From positions 189,013,313-189,077,312 of the forward strand of contig JBOZIK010000001.1 in the NCBI GenBank assembly GCA_051453625.1: 64,000 nucleotides of DNA. Reading direction: 5' to 3'. Source of the stretch: Welwitschia mirabilis (Eukaryota; Gnetophyta; Gnetopsida; Welwitschiales). A model generated the notes under the pieces. It made no database searches. It saw only the letters and a program-made list of their open reading frames with translations, and had not been told where the DNA came from. The position numbers and the translations under genes are program-made. Of the stretch, positions 24,256 through 36,439 are shown one piece after another (the stretch's first letter is position 1; each line of letters begins with the position of its first letter).

Positions 24256-26240
24256 ATGGTAAGATCTGGTAAGAAAGAAAAATACCAAAGAAAGCAACTA
24301 TTTATAGAAGAAAATATCCAAGAAGATTTGATAAACCTAGAAACTAACTTAGGTAAATACAACAAAGGTATGCAAGATTTAGAAATTCCTATAATATCTA
24401 CTTTTATTTTTACAGATTCTAATTTTGCTAAAGAAAAAATTTCAAGTAATTATTTAGATGAGAGTTTCTCATTCCCAACCATGGCTATCTCATCCCAAAA
24501 GAAAAAGTAACCTATCTTACCAAATCTACCTCTTATCATTGGAACCCTACAACCACTCTTATTCATATCAATGTCCATGCCACCCTTAGAGATCTCATTG
24601 TAAATAAGAAACATTAGATCTAAACCCCATTTAACCTACCTCTCAGTGATGATGTTGAACTACGAAATCTAAATGCATATCCTACTTTTAGTGGTAAACC
24701 TAATAACAATTCCATACAATACATTACTAATATAGAACAATTAGTTCTCACTTCTAAAAATGGTAGAAAACATATAAGTAATAGAACCTACATGGTTATA
24801 TTCCCTCAGCACTTTAAAAGATAAGGCTAAATATGGCTAAGAATGATTCCCTATAAAAGCTTAAAATCATGGATTTAAGCTCAGGAAGCCTTTATCAAGA
24901 GATTTATGAGTGAAACTACTATCCGAAAATGTAAGCAAGAAGTCACCAACTTCTAATAAATGCCTAACGAAGACTATGCATCTACCTATGAGAGATTTTT
25001 TGTTACTTTACATTCGAACCCTAGAGATTCCTTTTCATAGGTGGAACTAGTAAACTATTTTTATAGTGGATTAAACAGTCATATAAAATAAATTATAAAT
25101 TTTTCATGTGGAGGTAACATGTTGAACCAAATCTTAGATGATGCTTGGAAAGTATTAGAAGACTTAGTAGAAGTGAGTTAAAAATGGCCTAAGCCCTCAT
25201 CTAGAGAAAACTAAATCATAGGCCAAATCATTAAAGATCTAAAGAAGGTAAAGCATGAGAAAAATGAAATAAAAACTGAAAATGAACCAACTAATATCAT
25301 AAAGTATTTTACTTCAACCTTAAAAAAATTACACCCAAATGATTCTAAATGCTAAGGTGGCAACTGAGAAGAGTAAAGTTATGGCTCCTACCTATGATTT
25401 GTATGAGGATAGTTATCACGTTATCAAAGAATGTCCTTTGCTTCTAACTTAAAAAGAGAGAATTTATGAGGAAGTATGTGCTTTCAACCAGAGGTCCTTA
25501 AACTATAACCAAAACCAAAATAAAAGACAAGTCCAAAATCACAACAACTTTCAACCTCAGATGACTGAACAATCCAACTTTAGAAATTTTCAAACAAACC
25601 ATCCTAACTTCCAACCTTTTAAGAAAAGATTTGAGAACATGAACTTCCAAACTAATAACTCAAATAACTTAGCAAGCTTATCTAACTTCCAAAACCAAAA
25701 TGATCCTCTTAGGAATTTCATTGAGGAGTTGAGAAAATCACAAGTAAAGATAAACTCAAATATTGAAAAGACAAACACCAACATTAAAAACCTTATGAAT
25801 ATCTTACAACAAAATATGCTTGCTAATCAAAAACCACAAGGGCCTCTTACCAATCAATCTTTATCAAATACAAATAAAGTAAGAAAATATTGTAAGGCTT
25901 CACAATCATAAAGTGATAAAAATGATGAAGAAGAGGACATAAAAATCTTAAAAAACCATTCTTTCCCTTCTCCATTAAGTAACAAAAAGAAAAACTCTTC
26001 ATATAAGAAACTTGTTATCCTATGGCTTGAGAGGCTAAACACAAACCCTATTTTTGGTGCTTATTTAAAAGCATTAATGCAAAATGTGAGTATCAACTTA
26101 TCATTTTAGAAAATTTTATAAGCAGATCCAAAGCATTCTAAACTATGGAAAGACTTGATTAGAAGAAAAAAAAGTACCATTCTTAGTAAAATCTTCCTAG
26201 CACAATCTGTTAACAATTTAGTTTGCTAAAAATGTCCAAA
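24256..26240 (+). pseudogene. Copy B gag
   Basis: Structural polyprotein that would form the virus-like particle. It starts MVRSGKKEKY at 24256, open to 24510. It continues in other frames with a capsid-like region (SSREN and AFIKRFMSETTIRK blocks, then YERFFVTLHSNPRD, and a YSGLNSHI block near 25060). Next comes an Asn/Gln-rich stretch open at 25561-25911 (NFQTN repeats, then IEKTNTNIKNLMN), and a charged C-terminal part to about 26240. No CCHC zinc knuckle is seen. Multiple TAA/TAG stops fall at Gln positions. Confidence 0.75.
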
Positions 26241-26249
26241 GTTTAAAGA

Positions 26250-26960
26250 TCCAGGGTAGCAACTGTGAGTGTCACTTTAGAAGAAAACCATAGGATTAGT
26301 AAAGCCTTAATTGATATTGGAGCTAGTTTCAACATCATGCCCTTACATATTTGTCAGAGACTTAGGTTGGAAAAAAGAGTATAACCTACACAAATTATTT
26401 TAGAACTAGCTGATTCATCTATAAAAAACTGTTAGGTATGATTAAGGATTTGGTCATTCAGATAGAAGAAGCTTTCTACCCTATTGATGTTGTAGTTATA
26501 GAAGTTGAGCATAATAGTGGATATGTTTTACTTATAGGTAGAGCTTTCTGTGAAACAACCAACTGTATTATAAATATAACAACCACTTTAATGGAATGTT
26601 ATTTTAAAAATAAAAAGTTTTCAATAAGACTTTTTGATGTGGCTAAAAAAGATTTAGGAAATGATTTGAGTGTGAAGGAAGAAATCAGGCCAACATTTTT
26701 TTTATAGCATCATCCACTTGAGGAAAGATGGTCCATGCTTCACGAATCAACCTTATTTAATAACAAACAGAAGTAGACAACTTATATATTTTTAAAGATC
26801 AACTTGATTTTGACCATTTTAAAATTGAATTTTCTGATCTAGAGAGTAGAGAGTATGAGTCTGTCAATTGTGCAAAAGTCTTAAATTTTAGTAAACCTGA
26901 GATTTTTTATTTTAAGGATGGTCATCCACTACTGACATTCAGACGATACTCAGTTTTTCT
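26250..26960 (+). pseudogene. Copy B aspartic protease and linker
   Basis: Retroviral-type aspartic protease that would cleave the polyprotein. The active-site block ALIDIGASFNIM lies at about 26308-26343 (the family's usual DxGAS form). The following LELADSSIK and the open frame 26438-26707 with VIQIEEAFYPIDVVVIEVE and LLIGRAF (flap and C-terminal strand) complete the fold. A stop and frame change separate the two parts. Linker coding toward RT continues to about 26960. Confidence 0.75.
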
Positions 26961-27189
26961 AAAAATTTTATAAAAAATCAAAATCTAAACTTAAATCTGA
27001 ATATAAAACCTTTAAACAGTGGACTAAAATACATTTTCCTAAATAGTGACCCAAACAAACCTTTGATCATCAATAAAAACCTTACCCCTTAATAAGAATC
27101 AAGTCTAGTCTTTTTTTTGTAATCTCAGTTAAATGCATTAGATTGGTTCCATAATGATTTAATAGCCATAACCACTTTTATTAATCAAC

Positions 27190-29297
27190 ATAAAATCTAC
27201 CTTAAAGAAAATGCTAAACCTGTGAGGTAACCCCAACATAGACTTAATCTAGTTCTTGAATAAATTGTTAAAGATGAAATCATAAAATTAATGGATGCTA
27301 GAATCATTTATTCGATTGCTGATAGTGAGTGGATTAGCCCCTTGGTGATAGTTCCTAAAAAAGGTGGGAAATGGAGAATGTGCATAGACTTTAGAAAACT
27401 AAATGAAGTGATAGAAAAAGATCACTATCCTTTATCTTTTCTTGATCAAATTCTTGATAGAATTTAGGGTCATGCATTTTACTGTTTTCTTAATGATTAT
27501 AATGGTTAGGTTTGCATTGTTAGTGATAACCAAGCCAAAATCACTTTTACTTTTCCTTTTGATACTTTTGCTTTTAGATGCATGTCTTTTAAACTTGTAA
27601 TGCTCTCAGTACTTTTTAGTATGCTATGATGGGAATTATTTTTGATATGCTTGAGGATTCCATTGAGATTTTTATGGATGACTTTTCTATTTATGCCAAA
27701 ACATTTGAACAAATTTTAGATCAATTTGAGAAAGTCTTAGATCATTGTATTTCTAGTGGCCTATACTTAAGTTGTGACAAGAGTTTATTTCTTGTAGAAA
27801 GTGGAATTATTTTAGGTCACCATATCTCAAAAGAGGGAATTAAGATGGATGCTTTTAAAGCTGGTATTATTCAAAACCTAATCACCCCTAAAAATGTTAA
27901 ACAATTAGATCTTTTCTTGGTTATTATGGTTTTTACCATTGGTTTATTTATGATTATGCTAATATATATAAATCCCTTCACTTATTTACTAGAGAAAGAA
28001 GCCAAAATTGAATGAAATGAATCTTGTCAACTTACTTTTGATAGGCTTAAACATAAAATTTTTTTTGCTCCTATAGTCACGGAACCCAATTACGAAAAAG
28101 ACTTTGAACTTATATGTGCTTTGAGTAATTTTTCCATGGGTGGAGAACTTTGTCAGAAATACAGGAATGATTTTCATGTTATATCTTATATTAGTAAATC
28201 TTTGTCTAGAGCTCAAAAAAATTATATTGCTGCAAAAAAGAGATGCTAGCCATTATCTTTTACCTTGATTTTCTTAGAAATTATCTTTTAAAATTTCATA
28301 CAAATGTTTACATTGACTATGCTGCCATTCTTTACCTCATGACTAAGAAAAAATCTAGTGCATGTTTGATTAGATGGATCTTTCTTATGCAATATTTTAA
28401 CTTAACCATCATAGATAAATTCGGAAAGCATAATTTTGTTGCTAATCACTTATCTCGTCTTTCATCTTTTCCAGATGATTGTATCATTAATGATTCTTTT
28501 CTTGATAAGTATTTTTTCCTGTATCTTTTTCTCATTCTCCTCCTTGATATATAGACATTGTTAACTATCTTGTGACTATAAAAACACCACAACTTTGGAC
28601 CTACAATCAATCCAAATCTTTGCTCTATAGAATAAGTGACTATGAGTGAATAGAGCCACACATGTATAGTAGGTGTAAAGATCAAATTATGATAAAAATG
28701 TGTGCCTAATTAGGAAATATTTGAAATCCTTCATCTTTATCAAAGTGGTGTTTATGGAGGACATTTTAATGGACATAAAATAGTAATGAAAATTATCCAT
28801 TATAGTTTTTATTGGACTAATCTTTTTTATGATTCTTTTAATTTTGCTAGAAAATGTGATCCTTGTTAATGTTATGGTAGCCTTTTTCATTCAAAACAAA
28901 TGCCTCTTAGATCTATTATTGAGTGTGAGCCTTTTGATTATTGGGGTATTGATTTCATAGGCCCTATTCACCCACCTTCTTCTGATAAACATTACATTTT
29001 ATGGTTGTGAATTACATGACTCAATGAGTTGAAGTCATACCTACTTCTTTAAATGATGCCTAAACTATTTATCATTTTCTTAGAACTTATATTTTTTAGA
29101 TATTTGGTTTTCCTAGAGTTATCATTAGTGATCAGGGTACTTATTTTATTAATCATATTTTTAGAAAAATTCTTTTGTCCATTAGTATAAAACATAGAAT
29201 AGCTTATGCCTATCATCCTCAAACTAATGGACAAGCTGAAAATGCCAACAGAGAAATAAAGAAAATGTTACAAAAACTTATCTCTGTTAATAAAAGT
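27190..29297 (+). pseudogene. Copy B reverse transcriptase, RNase H and integrase
   Basis: RT: KLMDARIIYSI and WISPLVIVPKKGGKWRMC (about 27290-27380), DFRKLNEV, then the open frame 27626-28015 with intact FMDDFSIY (about 27671-27694) and ILGHHISKEGIKMD. RNase H: KDFELICALSNFSMGG (about 28098-28145), SYISKSLSRAQKNY, and the C-terminal block GKHNFVANHLSRL in the open frame 28243-28554. Integrase: zinc region about 28730-28880, core with FGFPRVIISDQGTYF (about 29103-29147) and YHPQTNGQAEN in the frame starting 29175. The first core Asp reads Asn (VVNYM). The gene is cut by the N run at 29298. Confidence 0.85.
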
Positions 29298-29397
29298 NNN
29301 NNNNNNNNNNNNNNNNNNNNNNNNNNNNNNNNNNNNNNNNNNNNNNNNNNNNNNNNNNNNNNNNNNNNNNNNNNNNNNNNNNNNNNNNNNNNNNNNN
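29298..29397. other. Assembly gap of 100 N
   Basis: Separates copy B integrase (+) from copy D (-). A short GT-repeat follows it. The junction between the two elements is therefore not directly observed and could be a scaffolding join. Confidence 0.9.
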
Positions 29398-29559
29398 GTG
29401 TGTGTGTATTATATCCTATGATGAAACATATCTCCTTATTTTTCTTAATAAAGATAATAAACAATTCCCTATTGAAAACATATCAAATCAACTTCTTACT
29501 TTATAATCATTACATTTATCTTGAATAATATGTGAATTGGTAGTTTGAATAAGCTTTAA

Positions 29560-31605
29560 AAAAATGACATATCCTTTATTTTCTAATCTTGGAATTTATT
29601 TTATAGGTAGAGTGGAAGTATTATTTCCTCTTATCAAGGCTTCCTAAAAGTTTAGCATTGATTTATGGTCATAGTACATTCTTATTCTTTACCCATTAAC
29701 TTATTATGTTACTTTTTCATTAGGATTGTATATCTCCATGGCTCCATTTCTGAGAATTTTTATTATGGTATAATGTCTCAGCTAGTTTTTCTATATTTTT
29801 ATTTTGAATGAATTTTATTAGGATCATAGATTAATACAAAATTTCTTACATTAAAATTTGTTCTTTTATTATTATCATCATGATATATTTTAGTTTTTTA
29901 TTGTATAAGTTCTTTATATTAAAGAACTTATATACTATTTTCATCTAAAATATTTATGTTTTATATCCATTCCTTTTGAGCTATATCTAAGTTACATTTT
30001 AATTCTTTATCTAGTTTAAATATTTTTATCTTAAATTCAATTAGCAAAATAGCTCTTTTTTCATAGAATAATTCATATGGAGTAAATCTTGTGGCATGTT
30101 TAGATGTTATTTTATAAACCCATAAAGCTTCATTTAATTTATTAACCTAATATATTTGCTTACTATTTATGACTTTTATTAATATTCTATTTAATTCTCT
30201 ATTAGTCACTTCAACTTAGTCATTATATTGAGAGTGATAGGTAGTAGAGAGTTTGTAATGGATTTTGAATTTGGTCAAAAGTTTCTTGAAAACTTTACTA
30301 GTGAAATGAGTTCCTATATCAGATATGAGACTTTGGAGTGCTTCAAATAGATAGATAACATTTCTAATGAAACCTTTAACTAGGATTTGGAAAGAATAAT
30401 AAGTCACAACCTTATCCTTAATCCATTTAGTAATGTAATCAATGCAAACTAAAAATATATAATTTTCTAAAGATTCAAGAATTGATAGGTCTAATAAAAT
30501 ATATTTATCAAACATTAAAAGATTTAATTATTTAAATCCATTCTTATGGCATATCTAATCTTTGGCTAAATGTGCCTTCTCTTTGATATCTATCATAACC
30601 TTGAATTTAAGAATTTGAATCTTTAAATATCATGGACTAGTAGTATTCCATATGGAGAATTTTCATTCTTGTTGTTCTTGTACCATAATGTCCTCCTACT
30701 TCTCCTTTATAAGCTTCCTTTAAGATATTATCTTAGATATTTTCCTTTATACATCTTTTGATAACATAATCTTTACATTTTCTAAGTAACATCTTATAAT
30801 ACCAAATATAATATTTAGATTCCCTTAATAATATTTTTCCTTCATAATAATTTATAAAAGAGGATACGTTTTTGCTCATAGGAAATTTAGCTATATCAAC
30901 ATACCATGGATTTGTTATTACCTAAAAAAGATGATCATCTAGAAACTCATTACTTATGTTTATCTATTATTCATCCAATCTATTATTACATTTTCTATCC
31001 ACTTCTTGTGAATAATTTTTAAACCAAACTCCTACATTAATAGTATCCATCTCATAATCCTCGAGTTTGCTTCCTATTTATTCATTAAAAATATAATAGA
31101 AATATGATCAATATGAAATTTTACTTCATAACCTAAAATATAATGCCTGAATTTTTCTAATGCTATCACCATTGATAACAACTCTTTCTCTATTACTCTA
31201 TAATTTTGTTAAACTAGTTTGAAGTTCTTATTAATATAGGAAATGACATAAGGTTTATTATCTTTATATTTCTATCCTAAACATACTCTCATAGCATGAG
31301 TAAATGCATAATCATTATATGGCATGATCTTGCTCAATTTGATCCTTGTAAGATAGGTTCTTATAAATGTTTATCCTTTAAGATTTGGTAAGCATTTTAA
31401 CATTTATCAGTCTAGTCATATTCCACATCCTTTTATAAATGGTTATTTAAATATTGAATAATTTTACTAAAGTTGGATATAAATCTTCTATAATATCTAA
31501 TAGATCCTGGGAAAGATCTTAATTCTTTTAGTCTGATTGGAGGTAAGTCTTTTATAGCTTTAATTTTTTGTTTATTCGTTTCAATCTCTTTTTGAGATAT
31601 TATTG
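29560..31605 (-). pseudogene. Ty3/gypsy copy D pol fragment (RNase H-integrase), different family
   Basis: Reading right to left: RT end with SIRYYRRFISNFSKI (about 31510-31465), RNase H with INKNFKLV..NYRVIEKELLSM and KFRHYILGYEVKFHIDH (about 31250-31080), and an integrase zinc region with VGGHYGTRTT (about 30700). The integrase core frame 30515-30216 is open (LVCIDYITKWI, SLISDIGTHF and a YHSQYND end). A LNEALWVYK block lies near 30140, and a C-terminal domain extends to about 29670. The first two core Asp residues are intact. Sequence differs clearly from A, B and C. The right end is cut exactly where copy C's 3' LTR begins; gag, protease and LTRs are absent. Confidence 0.75.
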
Positions 31606-32296
31606 TGATGTCTATTTGTGTAAATGATTATGCTTAAGAAGATCCTATCATTCATAAATAAATATATATTTTGCATAATTTAATACATTAATATAGATGG
31701 GAGTAAACCCAAATATCATAATTTGTCAAAGTCTCAGGCTAGAAGAAAGAGAATTAATTTCAAAATGACATATGTAGGTATTATAGTAATAAAAATAGAA
31801 TATAATGCATAAAATCACAATGTAAATACATTTATGAAAAGTTAATCTAAGAAAGAAAAGGAACAATGCATTTAAACTAATAATGCTCAACCTTGACAAA
31901 TGTTATCCTAATAACCTATATCACTTAAGAATCTATCACAAAATCTGAAGTAACATAAACTATAAAGATAAGTAACACAATTAGAATAGAAAAATAGAAA
32001 CTAGGTTTTTATATTAATCTCGAATCAACGTCCATATTACAAATTAGCTACATCTCAATAGAGGAAGCACAATCCAAAATCAAGGAAGACATTTCTTTAC
32101 AATCATAAAGGACAGATCTTTGGCCCTTCAATCTCCTATCATGAGAATTTCTAATACAATTGAAGACAAGTAAGAGTTAAAGAAAAAATTGATACTTAAT
32201 AAATAGACTCCAAATAACAAAATAGATAAACAAGCATGGGCACAATCCTAATAGTCATGTAAGAAGCATAAAGACAAATGGCAAACATTAGATAAA
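31606..32296 (-). repeat. Partial 3' LTR of copy C
   Basis: Matches the end-proximal part of the copy C 5' LTR (39882-40590) and of the copy A LTR (12295-12950). It stops near 32296, where sequence jumps to that matching copy A at about 15630. The start-proximal LTR part, polypurine tract and about 2.2 kb of 3' region are missing. Confidence 0.65.
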
Positions 32297-33870
32297 AACT
32301 ACATATTAAAAGGCTAAAAAATGAGAGAAAAAATTAAAAAACAAAAGGGATAGGAAAGTCATCATTTCTTAAAGGAGTTAATGGAAATGATGAGAAAATG
32401 AAGAAAAATGAGGAAAAGTGGCTTGGCCATGGTTTTATTGCACTATCATTCAGTCACACCATTCAGATGATAGCCTTATGATAACTATTAAAACAAATTT
32501 GACTATTGTCCATCTGGCGTCATCTAGGCAACTAGGTGGATGATGATACTTTAAAATTTTCTTATAAAAATAAAGGTGTCAACTAAGAAAATAGTTTTAG
32601 ATATAATCATCAAGGTATCATAATTTCTCAAAACACTCAATAAAATAGGAAATGAGAAAGAAAATCATGAAAATTAAAATGAAGTACAGAACTCAAAAAA
32701 AAAAAAAAAAAACTATGACTGAGCAAAATGAACTAACTAGGTGACAACCTAATAATAAAGACTAAATGAATGTGCTTAAACTGAAAAGTAAAACATGAAA
32801 GAATAAAACTTTAAAAGGTACAAGAAATCTAATACAAGTTATGAAACATAAAGGATTTTCTATTTAATTTGAATGCTAACAAAATGATATTGCATGAACA
32901 AATAATAAGAAACTACAAAATGATAAGATCATATGTAAAGATGAGAAAATGTGAAAATGAATTTGAAATAATAAACTTAAAAAATAAAGGAAAAAAAATG
33001 AAAATAGAAATAAAAGACAAAGAGAATATTTCTTATCTATCCTAAATTCTAAATTAGAAAACCTCCAAGAAAGACATCATAAATTTACCTAAGTAAAAAT
33101 GTATGAGGAAATGTATAAACTCTATAAAATTTTACTAAAAAAGGTAGTGATTATGATAATACCAAACTCAAGTGCTTAGAATAACAAATGATAAGATCAA
33201 AAGCTACTCAGAAATGAATTCACCTGCTCATACATCACAAACACACCAAATCTTCAAAAGTAAAATGATCATATGGGAATACTAAGAGTTTAAAAAATAA
33301 CAAAAACTCTGATGATATTAATAATACCACTAATCCCATAGCCTCAAAGTTTATTATAACATTTCTATGATGAGGGGAGAAAGGACCCATGAAGCATAGC
33401 CAACTAACCCCCTAGTGGAGTTCCCACAACTATCAATACTACCAAAGGTCTTCTTGAAAAAATTTAGATAGGTGTAATATTACTTCATTATGATCATGTA
33501 TTTTTTAGCACAAATACAATAGAGCATGGTCATTATTTTATATTTATCTTTTTTATCCTTGAAAAATTTCCACATTATCATATATTTCAAAAATATGAAA
33601 GTGAATAGGTAAGATAAAAGATAAAAAAAACACTCCTAAAAAACCAAAGACTTTATACCATTTAAAAAAACACACAAGAACTAAGGCATTTTCATTTCAA
33701 ATGAAGTTCATAAATATGGAAATGTATCAAGATTGAGTGAATTCAATTTTGTCACTGTAAAATGTCTAAGTACAAATACTAATCATGGAAAATTCATAAA
33801 GCAATACATAAGTCAAGTTTTAAAGATGATCAAGTAACTAAGCTAAGAAAGAATTTAGACAATGATAGGG
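32297..33870 (-). other. 3' noncoding region of copy C
   Basis: Aligns with copy A 15630-17310 and looks noncoding. Includes a poly-A run near 32696-32711 and short CATC/GATG motifs near 32445-32545 that correspond to the CGTC motifs of copy A near 15860-15950. Confidence 0.55.
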
Positions 33871-36430
33871 TGAAAGTCTTTCTCATTAAGGAAAACCTTC
33901 AAAACAAGTGGTTCCACCATGTTAAAGATTACATCAAAAGATCTTTCGTATACTTTTAACCATTATCCATTAACTTTCTAAATCTTCTTAGTTTCTAAGT
34001 CAGAAATCTTAATTGAGGTATTAGAATGCATTCTCTCTATAAGATAAGTACCTAAACATTTAGAGGCTAACGTATTATTCAAAATATGTATTCTAGTATT
34101 GTATAAAAGGACAAATTGACTAGGTTCAAACTTTTTATAAAGTAGTGTTTATCCTATAATTGTCTAAATGGTCTAATTAGGATATTGTATGTTCAAGATG
34201 ATCTAATTGGGTTATTCCATGTTTACGTTTTTTATGAAGGTCCATAAGAATAAGTTGATGAGAAACACAGTAAGAGTTATAACACATATCAATAGGTAAA
34301 ATAGCAACTTTTTCATACATAGTTCATAAGGCAAAAAACCAAGAGATTTTCGCCAAGTAGTACGGTAAGCCTAAAGAACATCATTAAGCTTAGAAGCCTA
34401 AGATTTCTTATTAATAGAGATAATTTTTATAACATTTTCTTAATTTCTTTGTTTGCATTTTTACTTTATTCATTAGTCTAAGGATGATAAGCATAATCTA
34501 CTCTATGTTCTATTTCAATGGATAAAAAAGTTTTTTAAAAATCTGATTTATAAATGAGCTCCTTGATCACTAATAATAATCCTAGGAAAACCAAATCATT
34601 GAAAAATGTAAGTTCTAAGAAAATGACAAACATTTCAGAGATCATTCAAAGAAGTAGAAACAACTTCAACCCATTTACTAATGTAATCTATAGCCACTAA
34701 AATGTAATTTTTATTATGAGAATATGAGTGAATAGGGCTTATAAAATCAATACACTAATAATCAAAAGGTTTAAATTCAAGAATGGATCTAAGAAAAATC
34801 TCTTTAGCATAAATAAGACTATCATAACACTGACAAGTATCAAATCTTCTAGTAAACTCAATAAAATCCTAAAAAAGAGTAGGTTAGTAAAACTAGAGTT
34901 AAGAATTTTCATAGCTATTTTCTCTCAATTAAAATGACCTTCATAGAGGATATCATAGTTTTCCTAATTAGGAATATATTTTCACATAATGTGGCATTTA
35001 CACCTATAATATAGATGTGGCTTTATCCACTAATAGGCATCTATTCTATGAAGAAAAGATTTGCATTAATTATAAATCTAATGTTGTAGTTTTTTCATTG
35101 TAATAAGATAATTAACAATATCAACATAGCAAAGAGGAGAATGAATCAAAGATATAGCAAAACATTATTCATCTAGAAAAGAATCATCAATTAAAGAATT
35201 ATCAAGAGGAGAAAAAGATAAGACAAATTATCAACAACAAAGTTATGCTTTCCTACTTTATCAATGATGGTCAAATTAAATTATTGCATGAGGATGATCT
35301 ATCTAATCAATCTAGAACTCAAATATTTCTTAGTCATAAGGTAATAAATCATAGCATGATTAATATAAATATTTTTATAAAAGCCTAAAGATAATATCTC
35401 AGCATATTAAGGAAAATGATAATAATTCCTTCTCTATAGTAGTGTAATTCATTTGAGTTCTAGATAAAATTTTATTATGGTAAGATATAACTTTAAAATC
35501 ATTTCCATATTTTTGATAAAGTACCCCACCCTCTGTAAAATTATTTACATTACACATTAATTTAAAGTTTTTTCCTAATAAGGTCCCATTATAATAAGAG
35601 CATAAGAAAGTTTACATTTAAGTACATTAAAAGCAAGTTAACAAGATTCATTCCATTTAAATTTAGCTTCTTTCTTTAGTAATGAGTGAAATATTTATAA
35701 ATATTTGCATAATCATGACTAAACTGATAATAAAAACCACAATGACCAAAAAATATTTAACCTATTTTACATTTATAGGAGGATTTAGGTTTTGAATAAT
35801 ACCAAATTTTTAAAAATCTATCTTAATCCCTTCTTTCAAAATATGATGACCTAAAACAATTCCACTTTTAGTTAAAAATAAACTCTTTTCCTCAGTCAAA
35901 TGCAGGCCATTAGAAATGCAATGATTAAGGACTTTTTCTAATTTTTCTAAGATTCATTCAAAACTTTTAGCATAAATAGAGAAATCATCCATAAAAATTT
36001 CAATTGAATCCTCTAGAATATTTTAAAAAAAAAATACCCATCATAGTAAGCTAAAAAGTACTAGGAGCATTACAAAGTCCAAAAGGCATGTTTTGAAGAG
36101 GGAAAGTACCAAAAGTTAAAGTGAAAGTAGTTTTGGCTTGGTCATCATTGGCAATAAAAACCTAGCTGTAACCACTATATCTATCAAGAAAATAATAAAA
36201 TGCATGTCCTTGAATCTTATTAAGTATCTAATTAAGTAAAAGTAAAGAACAATGATTTTTTTAGTTACTTTATTTAGTTTTCTAAAATCCATACACATCC
36301 TCCATTTTCTATCTTTCTTAGTTACTACCATCAAAGGGCTAACTTACTCACTATTAACTATACCATAAATGATTCCATCTTTACCAATTTACTTAAGGGC
36401 TATATTAAGTCTACATTGGGGTTACTTAAT
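33870..36430 (-). pseudogene. Copy C reverse transcriptase, RNase H and integrase
   Basis: RT: open stretch 36334-36116 with KWRMCMDFRKLNKV; the FMDDFSIY box is intact near 36000-35960. RNase H occupies about 35560-35150. Integrase: the zinc region is near 34960-34800 and the core first motif reads AIDYISKW, so the first catalytic Asp is intact here (lost in A and B). The C-terminal domain ends near 33870. Many stops and small indels. Confidence 0.78.
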
Positions 36431-36439
36431 AGGTTTTTT

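Larger units (their letters stand above)
22673..29297 (+). mobile_element. Ty3/gypsy element copy B (Athila/Tat-like), 3' end missing
   Basis: Plus-strand sister of A and C and the most complete 5' end of the family here: 5' LTR, PBS, leader, gag, protease, RT, RNase H, integrase. It breaks off in integrase at the N run starting 29298. No 3' region or 3' LTR follows; sequence of another element in opposite orientation (copy D) appears instead. Its LTR begins inside copy A's gag, so B probably inserted into A, with later loss of B's 3' end and A's 5' end. Confidence 0.8.

Noticed and set aside
25590-25784. Phe-rich minus-strand frame resembling a membrane peptide
   Set aside because: Shadow of the Asn/Gln-rich gag coding on the + strand.
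28687-28890. 67-codon minus-strand open frame
   Set aside because: Antisense shadow of the copy B integrase zinc region.
34728-34937. 69-codon + strand open frame
   Set aside because: Antisense shadow of copy C integrase.
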